From NCBI GenBank assembly GCA_950295325.1, contig OX485804.1, positions 59,552,533 through 59,616,532 on the forward strand: a stretch of 64,000 bases of DNA, in the 5' to 3' direction. Below, in pieces: positions 57,101 through 64,000 of the stretch. This stretch comes from Polytrichum commune. Its lineage: Eukaryota > Streptophyta > Polytrichopsida > Polytrichales > Polytrichaceae. The position numbers were made by a program, and so were the translations under genes. Under the pieces are notes generated by a model. That model ran no database searches. It was given only the letters and a program-made list of their open reading frames with translations, and had not been told where the DNA came from. How positions within the stretch are numbered: the stretch's first letter is position 1; every line of letters starts with the position of its first letter.

Positions 57101-58833
57101 GATTTTCAAGAAAATTATAGAAATTTTGTAAATTATTGAAATAGTGAATCCAATTTATTTTAAACATGATGTAGATTATATGTATATAATCTATGCCTTG
57201 TGAAAATTTTGGACGAGCCCCCCCTGTAATTACTTGTTTGAGTTGCCACCTCGGGTTTTATTTTTGAGAGATGTTACAATGTGGCTAATGACAATCCACT
57301 ATTGGAAGCATATGTCAATATAGTAGAGGTGCCAAATATTTATTTGTATCAACCATGCTCACAAAGAATTTGCGTTTATAACAATGCAAAAAACTATAAA
57401 TGATGAGGTTTGTGCTTACCGCCTTCTATGTTTTGATGAAGCCATTCTAGATTGTAAGGTTATTTCAATAAAGGATGTTTGTGGAGAGGTGGTGCTTACG
57501 TCTGCTCAAATGCCAACATTATTTGCAAAAATATCTCAAGCTTTTATGTATTTGTTGATTGGAGCATTGATACGACCAATTAATTTACCCCAAACTAGTG
57601 CATTGGTATTTGTGGACAATTTTGATCGTCATCCAAAATTTGTGACTGTTAATGATGACATATTTTGTGGCAACAGCCATGGCTACAAGATTTTGGAAGT
57701 TCATGTTCAATTTTAATAAGATACTGTCAAGATTCTTCAAGAACATGTATAGGTTTATGTGCCACCCCCTACCAACAATCGTGGTAGTAGTTTTACAAAC
57801 AATTTGAATTGTCCAATCACCATGATTGTTATTATTATCGATCCATTGGCATAGTATATTGCTCATATATCCATCATTGAAGAATATCACAAACATTAAT
57901 CTAAGCGTTCCACAACCAGGAAAAAAATGATGGTGAAAAAGTTTGGTCAACATGCTATTGCATCGCCAACCGTTTTGAAATTTTGAAATGATACTTACGT
58001 CGCCACCATATGTATTATATATATATATATATGATTCTTATACTTTAACAATAAAACTCCATTTGAGGAGCATTTTTTTGTTGGGAAAATGGTCATGAAA
58101 AACTATGAAAAACATTACCATGTTGGGCAACTACCTGTGGTTAGGTGCAAACACAACAACATACCGGCCGGTAGGCACACACCCATGCACATGCCACATC
58201 AAGTGGGTTATTTTACGACAATGCATGGGGAGAACTAACTACCACACTAATTTGAGTGATTAGTGTGGGTTACCAATTGGAGTTATAATATTTCCATGAG
58301 AATATCATTTTTTTACCTAAATTATATAAGTAGTTAGTATGCACACCATAAAATATGATATAAGTTTAGCTGGTAAAAAATGATAATGTCAGCAAAATGT
58401 TATAGCATCATGTAACTCCGACGGGTAACCCACACTAATTAGGCAAAATAGTGTCGTTACAGATGAACTGATTCATTTCTCTAAATCATCAGTTTAGAAT
58501 CAAATCTCTATGAAATGAACTAAACCATACATTGAAAATTGTTGTGTAAATTAAAAATATAGACAGTTAAATGAAAAAAACAGTTGTTAACACTCTTGAC
58601 GTGGGGATGAATAATTGTTAGACAATAAAGAAGTAAGGATACAGACCGAGTTGGGTCAAATTTTTCCCTGCTCACACTTGTTTGGCGATGTAAGAGCAAG
58701 CCTAGTTGTACCTGGATCTGCATCTCCATCTGGGAATGAAAAGCGACCTCCGTCCATGATGCAAATGAAGACCCATTTAAATTGCCACTCATCTTGTATT
58801 GTTTTTAATACTAACATTTCAACTCTCTAAAAT
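57101..58833. other. Spacer with one unassigned open frame
   Basis: A 110-codon frame at 57384-57716 (+) has no recognisable motif. It is followed by an AT dinucleotide tract near 58015. Nothing else is supported. Confidence 0.3.
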
Positions 58834-59045
58834 GATCAGTAATTTTTTGAATAACCGGTTATTCTTAACCACATTCGGATCATCTGTAACTAATAATTTT
58901 CATGAAATCCCAAATCTCAATTAGTTATTTCTCAACCTCATCTGGATCATCTATAACTAGTAATTTTTCTAAGGTCTCAAACCTCAACCGGTTATTTCTC
59001 AAACTCATATAATTCATTTATAATTAACTGATTAAAATTTTATTT
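58834..59045 (+). repeat. 67-bp tandem repeat, three copies
   Basis: Units beginning AACCGGTTATT (58853), CAATTAGTTATTTCTC (58918) and CAACCGGTTATTTCTC (58985) each continue with AAC-CAT-(T/C)GGATCATCT-TAACTA-TAATTTT. Confidence 0.8.
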
Positions 59046-59213
59046 TTAAATTATATATAACTCTCCTTGCATATTTCTTACATATGGAGGGAGTTCGAGG
59101 CTTTTGGCATAAAATTTAATCTGTGTTTGATATTTACATTAGTGAGTGGACGGCTTCCTTGCATCTACATCTGCATTGCAAATGTTAAAGTGAAAATGTG
59201 GATGCAAGGAGAG

Positions 59214-59225
59214 TGGGCCTTGCTC
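59214..59225 (+). repeat. SINE target-site duplication, left copy
   Basis: TGGGCCTTGCTC, repeated at 59606-59617 on the other side of the SINE. The first six bases are a plant site II-type motif (TGGGCC). Confidence 0.85.
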
Positions 59226-59605
59226 AAGGCACCACGGGCCTTGGCTTGGTGGTTAGGGCTCATGGCCCCCAATGAGGAGGTTGTGGGTTCTATTCCCCAT
59301 GCCGGCGTGGTGCTCACCACTTCAGTCCACCCAACTATGGTGGGGGGTCCTTGGACCTTGTTGTATGGGTACCTCAAAGCCCTTTGGGGGGATACCATGT
59401 CCGGTATCTTCAAGGCACTAGTGGCTAGCTAGGAACTAGTATAGTGTGTCACTATAGTGTCCATCCTTGAAAGGGGAGAGTAGTATTGTCCCAATGTCCC
59501 CTTGTCCAGTGGGCATCGGGTCATTGGCATTACGAACGGACACTTTATTCACGCCGGCCCCTTGCTAAAAAGGGACCGGAGTTTCTATCTATCTTTCTAT
59601 CTATC
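59226..59605 (+). mobile_element. tRNA-derived SINE
   Basis: The 5' head carries RNA polymerase III boxes at tRNA spacing: A box TGGCTTGGTGGT (59242-59253) and B box GGTTCTATTCC (59286-59296). The 3' end is a (TCTA)n-type tail (TTTCTATCTATCTTTCTATC). The element is flanked by TGGGCCTTGCTC at 59214-59225 and 59606-59617, with AAGGC following on both sides, as expected of an L1-type target duplication. The body has no ORF of note. It should be transcribed by Pol III toward the eL41 gene. Confidence 0.88.
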
Positions 59606-59617
59606 TGGGCCTTGCTC
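59606..59617 (+). repeat. SINE target-site duplication, right copy
   Basis: Second copy of TGGGCCTTGCTC. This copy remains about 200 bp upstream of the eL41 start codon, so the insertion left a site II motif on each side. Confidence 0.85.
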
Positions 59618-59714
59618 TAAGGCCTTACTCAATTTACATTATGGTCAGGTATCGCCCGTAGCCGCGCGTCAACGGCAGTCTACACCGAGAAATCAGTAGC
59701 GGCAGCTTACGGTT

Positions 59715-59746
59715 TTAGGGTTTTGGAGTTAGGGCTTTTGTATATA
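59715..59746 (+). promoter_or_regulatory. eL41 promoter: telo-box and TATA
   Basis: TTAGGGTTT (59715-59723) is the reverse complement of the telo-box AAACCCTAA, which is common in plant ribosomal-protein promoters. TATATA (59741-59746) lies 18 bp further on, followed by a pyrimidine-rich start region (TCTCCGCCTCTTCTC). The ATG is about 70 bp beyond the TATA. Confidence 0.65.
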
Positions 59747-59817
59747 CGTCTCCGCCTCTTCTCTGAGACTCCTCTAACCCTGAACAAGCACACGGAGCGT
59801 CGCACAGATTATCGAAG

Positions 59818-60488
59818 ATGAGGGCGAAGGTATGTTGTCCTGTGCATTGGGTCCACCTTCTACATGTGCTCTTGTAAGTGATGTCCAGGATGTGAATTTG
59901 GCAGATGTAGTGCTCCTCTTTGATGGCTTCATGTTTCTGAGTTCTGAGCTTTGTGCCCGTTGCCATTGGAGTTCTACACTTGTTTTGTTTTTATGTGTAA
60001 ACGCTCGTTCATTGGAAGTTGCATTGAAAGCACCTTATATGAACAGGAAAACTTATTGGCTTTTCTGTTGTGAAGTGGCGTCTGTGCGTTAGGTTTGGTT
60101 AGGGTTTCGCGGTTCATTTCTGTGTCGGCTTTGCACAGTATGTTTGTTGAAGTGGACATACCTTGTTTGTGGTCTATTGGGCGATTGATCCTCGGACCTT
60201 ACGTTCGAAAGGCCTTGTACGAAGAGAAAACCCTTCGCGGGTGTCTGCTGCGAAGCGCAGCCTTTGCCTTCCCTTTTTTTCCTGTTTCTGTTAGGGTTTT
60301 TGGGGTTTTCTTCCTTCTTTTCTGGGAACAGACTGTATCGGTGAAGTGGCGTTGTTTTGTGGTTTATTGAGGTTGAAATTGAATTGCATGCTGATGTCGT
60401 ATTGTCTGTTTGTGTAAAACAGTGGAAGAAAAAACGTATGAGGCGCCTGAAGCGCAAGCGCCGAAAGATGAGGCAAAGATCGAAATAG
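59818..60488 (+). CDS. RPL41: Ribosomal protein eL41 (two exons)
   Basis: Exon 1 is 59818-59829 (ATG AGG GCG AAG, MRAK) and ends at donor GTATGT. The acceptor is GTAAAACAG and exon 2 is 60423-60488, coding WKKKRMRRLKRKRRKMRQRS, then K and stop TAG. The joined product is 25 residues, the full length of eL41, and matches the near-universal eL41 sequence with a Lys where vertebrates have Arg at position 6. eL41 is a single basic helix in the 80S ribosome that sits at the subunit interface. The gene is too short for ordinary ORF finding. The promoter has a telo-box and TATA. The 593-bp intron after codon 4 is a typical 5' intron of plant ribosomal-protein genes. All codons are intact. Confidence 0.97.
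59830..60422 (+). other. eL41 intron (593 bp, phase 0)
   Basis: Donor AAG/GTATGT and acceptor TGTGTAAAACAG/TGG. T-rich overall. It contains no conserved open frame. Confidence 0.9.
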
Positions 60489-62030
60489 GCGGTTGTGGAC
60501 TTCGCATAGAGTGGATGGCACTTTCACAATCGTTTGTTAGCGACTAAATTGTAGTTGATGTTGCGTTTTGCTTATAACATAGAGAGCTTCGCTAGGGTCA
60601 TCTTGGAAGCTAGTCGACATAGCCAAAGCCCTTTTGTTCCTTCTTTGGTTTCTTAGCCATCAGGTCCCGGTCGCTTCGGACATAAGAGACTCTGCTATTC
60701 GTACTGAGTAAAGATGAAAGGATTTTTGGCAGTCGATGAAAGTAATTTTAGTCGATGGCGGTGACCTTCAAAATCTCAACACAGATTGGCGAGACTGGTT
60801 CGTGTGTTTGGAGATTGAAAATTGACTTGTCTATTCCTGTTCAGCTTTTAATTTGGTGTGATGTATTTAATAGTTTACACTTGGTTTTAAAGTTATCCGT
60901 ATGGTTTTTAGTTCATGGTATCTGTGCACCATCACTTCTCTTAGATTGAAATAGAACTTGAAACATATATCACAAGTCTCCGTTGCCACTTCCTTTCTGA
61001 AAAATTCCGGAAGGAAGTTAGATTGTCAGAAACGATAGGTATAAGTAGTGAGGTTTTAAGGTAGGGCGAATGGCATAACTGATCACTGATTTTTGCGCAA
61101 ATTGAATCCACTACATGCTATGTTCGAAGTGAACATCGAATTGCGCCATGACAGGAGGAAGTGTGACAATGCGTCTTCATGTGTCTACGTTTCCATAGTG
61201 AAAGTTTCACTGCAGCAATGCTGATCTCTCTCATACCTGGTGCATTTCCAGCTAGGGTTCTGGGCGCTTGGTATAGTACTGATGAGGCAATCTGAACAAA
61301 AGCAATTGTCACCTTCCATGAATGTGCTTTATTTGGATGGTTTTAGCAAGTTTACAACTTTATATATAAGTCTACAACCCGAGTTTGAGGGTCGGTTCAC
61401 ATGGGGTCCCAAGTCCGACTTAAATATCCCATAAAAAGTCCTAACATGGAGGCAAAATTGCAACTTTTGAACCTGGAGACACCATTACAATAAGATGACT
61501 TGATAATGAAGACGAATCTTGATAACTTGATGTAAAATGTTGGCGGGACTTCTATTGGGAGTTGGGTGTACACTCTAAACTCCGTAGAATGATATTTGTG
61601 GAAACCAAAGTGGACGTGATATTACGGAGGTTTGTAGTTACAACATAGATGCGTAGAGACAATGATTTAGTGTAGCATGTGACATAGAATACTATAATGG
61701 AAATGTCAGGATAATTTGAATTTGTTCTCTCGTCACCTATGCTAGTGTGATCCTCTCCACTTAGCCTTCCCGGGCTATGTGGCGGATGCATGCACCAACA
61801 TACAACAAGTGGCATAAGAAGAATTAGAATAAGAAGGCAACACTCTATTTGTTGACACATGGTGTAATGTGAGGTTGTGGGTTGACTTCTTTGGTGGTTT
61901 GCATTAATGACAAATTTTGTGTATATATGATAGAGAAGTGTGATGATAAGGATTGAGATTTGAACTACAAATATCCATTCTCTAGGGTTTCAGGATATTA
62001 GAGAGTGTATGACATTGTGGGGGTTGATAT
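60489..62030. other. eL41 3' region and spacer
   Basis: The first few hundred bases probably include the eL41 3' untranslated region. No other gene is seen. A short minus-strand frame at about 60612-60662 (MAKKPKKEQKG...) is too short to call. Confidence 0.35.
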
Positions 62031-62032
62031 TA

Positions 62033-62896
62033 CAGTCCACCCTCTATAAGTGTTAACAATTGGGAGTGGTAATATTGTTAACACTTATAGAAATATAGAG
62101 TTTAACAAATCAAAACATAACACGTATAAATGTAACACAAGTAAAATATTGTTATAATACCAAATGAAGTTCCAAAATACAATTGAGGAGTCTCACTCCT
62201 CCATTTCCACTCCTCTAGGATGGAAGAAGGCATCTATAGAGGTTTGAACTCTGAAGCCTTCCCCATCTCTACTGTCTTAGATTAAATTGAAAGACAGATG
62301 CAAATTGACACAAACCCTATCCACAAACCCTATCCACAAAAAAAATACAGCACCCTCAAAATTAATCAGACAAAACTCGCCGCCGCTGTCGCGGGAGACT
62401 TGGAAGGCAGATTTCGGCCAACCATAACTCACTCGTTAGAAGTCGGAATTCGACAAAACTACTACCATTGGAATCGTCTCCTCAATAGCTTTCTAATGGT
62501 ATGTGATTCGCCCTACAAGTCTGAAATTCGAAAACAACATTCTCAGAAATTCGAACGCTGGTAGACTAGCTCAACCTGCTAGGGTAAACTGAGTTGACGA
62601 GGGAGGGACTTGCAGTCAATATCCTAAACCCTAATAATTTCTAAATGGGGGGTATGTTACAGTATGTTACAGTATATTACATGTGCTATGTTACAGTTGA
62701 TTGTATTGTATGGTATTATATAGTATAATAATAAGTTAACAGATATAGAGGGCAAAATTACAAAGAGGGGAGTAGCCAATCAGTTAACACTTAACACTTA
62801 ACGTTATTGTAGTCTCCCCAAGTAGGGAGTAGAAAAAATGTTAACACTCATGGAATTTTAACACTTATAGAGGTAACACTTATAGAGGGTGGATTG
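62033..62896 (+). mobile_element. MITE, Tc1/mariner-like (TA target)
   Basis: The left end starts CAGTCCACCCTCTATAAGTG, and the right end is its inverted form GTTACACTT-like ATAGAGGGTGGATTG. There is one mismatch in the outer 18 bp, and TA flanks both sides (62031-62032 and 62897-62898). The subterminal word TTAACACTTATAG is repeated several times near both ends. The 864-bp interior has no transposase. Confidence 0.78.
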
Positions 62897-62898
62897 TA

Positions 62899-63500
62899 TG
62901 GAGATTAGGGTGTAGCTTTTTGCTCGACCCAATTCTCAATACAAGTGCCTCACCTCCAAAAAGCTGTCATGTAGACACCAATGTCATACTTGGGACCCTG
63001 TGTGAAGTGGTAAGTTCCAACTTCCGTGCTCTCAACATCTAAGTGACTTGGGACCCATGTCCATTGGCTTGAACCATAGAAGTATCAATTTCTATTTGTA
63101 TTACATAGGTCGTGTAAACTACGGTCACTATTGAATTTAGAATACTTAACAATCTTTAGAGACGTAGTCCAATATTTTTGTGACATGTGTCTTTATAGTG
63201 TTTGCTCTTTCATCGTCACCATACCACATACCAATCAAATTTAGGGGTTCCATTTTAAATGTAATCAAATAACACCTGCATAACTTATGCCTTCCGGTGC
63301 CCTAGCTAGGTTGCACTAAATTGTGACACACAATAATGTGGACTTATTTATCTAGTTGAATTATCGACAAGGGAATGTGGCTTTGCCATGGGAGGCTCTG
63401 TCCTAAATTGACATATTGATTATTTGGAATAATTATTATGTTGGAATTTCATTAAAATTCCACCGAGCTTCACCGAAGCTTATCCATTAAGTTATGGCAT
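62899..63500. other. Spacer
   Basis: No supported gene or repeat. Confidence 0.35.
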
Positions 63501-63675
63501 GCACTACCCGGAAAAAGAAAAGATTAGAAAAGAAAAAATAACGCCCGTATATAAATACCGGCATGAATATGAGTCCGTTGGCCTTACATTGATCACGGTA
63601 TTCCGTGATGCAGTATAAGGTGTTATGCCTCCTTTGGGAGGTGGGCTATGGTGATGTACTAGTTATCCTAGTTTG

Positions 63676-64000
63676 TTAAGGTGGGGGGACATGTGTTTGT
63701 TTATTGTCTAGTTTTCTCTTGTTTAGTACAAGGTATGTGAGGTTTTTGATAACATTATGGTGTATGCCTTTCATGAGGTTTTTAATGCTGGACTTTGGAA
63801 TTTTTAGTTTTGTGAGTTTGTCTATGGAGTGTTCATGTATGGCTCCTCTCACTCCAACTGTGATGGTAATAAGGGGGTTGGTTCTCCATCCATTATTTTG
63901 GATGGCGCTCATTAGTGGGTCATATTTGGTGTGCTTATGTGTGAGGGTTTGTTCGGGGAATCTATCATGGTAGTATGTGAATTCGATGAATTGGATTGTG
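63676..64000 (-). CDS. C-terminal end of a retroelement polyprotein (partial)
   Basis: The minus-strand frame is open from the window edge at 64000 to the stop at 63676-63678. It reads IQFIEFTYYHDRFPEQ, KYDPLMSAIQNNGWRTNPLI, GVRGAIHEHSIDKL and ends in VLNKRKLDNKQTHVPPP. The pattern '(I/V)EF(T)Y..D..P, then W...PL(I)-G(V)RG-I(H)..(S)(I), then (A)...YLT..VLNKRKL(D)' is familiar from the C-terminal nuclease-like part of reverse-transcriptase proteins of retroelements. The RT itself would lie beyond the window. The 3' untranslated region would extend left toward about 63500, where an A-poor, pyrimidine-rich minus-strand stretch ends. Confidence 0.5.
   Translation of the reverse strand, partial: TIQFIEFTYYHDRFPEQTLTHKHTKYDPLMSAIQNNGWRTNPLITITVGVRGAIHEHSIDKLTKLKIPKSSIKNLMKGIHHNVIKNLTYLVLNKRKLDNKQTHVPPP

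Noticed and set aside
57384-57716. 110-codon plus-strand frame as a gene
   Set aside because: Starts with ATG and is uninterrupted but has no motif, no homologue I can name and ordinary spacer composition.
60612-60662. Minus-strand short gene starting MAKKPKKEQKG
   Set aside because: Only 16 codons to a stop, no convincing donor site, and it would run into the eL41 gene on the other strand.
63548-63557. TATA box GTATATAAATACC of a plus-strand promoter
   Set aside because: It lies in the probable 3' untranslated region of the minus-strand retroelement and no plus-strand gene follows.

Overview
The window looks like nuclear DNA of a land plant. Genes have GT-AG introns, there is a plant-type NB-ARC-LRR resistance gene, and most of the sequence is AT-rich repeat-laden spacer. 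The kinase + NB-ARC + LRR architecture is known from mosses and other non-seed plants and not from flowering plants as a normal class, so a bryophyte-grade plant is the best guess. This is inference; no lineage marker was searched.

Genes. Three loci stand out. (1) 25.8-34.6 kb (+): a kinase-NB-ARC-LRR immune receptor whose exons join in phase. Its LRR part is a 144-bp tandem array of about 30 units, and the frame is broken at a few places. (2) 59818-60488 (+): an intact two-exon gene for the 25-residue ribosomal protein eL41, with a telo-box and TATA in its promoter and a SINE about 0.2 kb upstream of its ATG. (3) 13729-16121 (-): a two-exon gene for a secreted, proline-rich protein of about 290 residues. 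Two decayed genes are also present: a DLNG-type FCP1/HAD phosphatase-like pseudogene (39254-39953, -) and a multi-exon gene of unknown family (44760-46904, -).

Mobile DNA. Three copies of one gag-like family lie at 1-2277 (-), 40758-44732 (+) and 51621-55439 (+). The two complete copies begin TGT and end ACA, are flanked by perfect 5-bp target duplications, and show no pol and no LTRs by eye. There are three MITE-like elements with target duplications: PIF/Harbinger type at 6118-6689, Stowaway at 10438-10852 and Tc1/mariner type at 62033-62896. Others are a tRNA-type SINE (59226-59605), the C-terminus of a retroelement protein running off the right edge (63676-64000, -), a dispersed repeat beginning TGTGAAC (34650 and 47059), and a 2.8-kb imperfect palindrome (48455-51245).

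Tandem repeats. These include a hairpin-bearing minisatellite just downstream of a TATA box (2.84-3.19 kb), a 42-bp minisatellite (8.8-9.1 kb), an 83-bp array of 11 copies (20.4-21.3 kb), a 664-bp-offset direct duplication (17.9-18.9 kb), a 3-unit repeat (56.3-57.1 kb) and a 67-bp repeat (58.8-59.0 kb).

The layout is a small number of genes in a matrix of short non-autonomous elements. Two gene remnants end exactly where a repeat begins.
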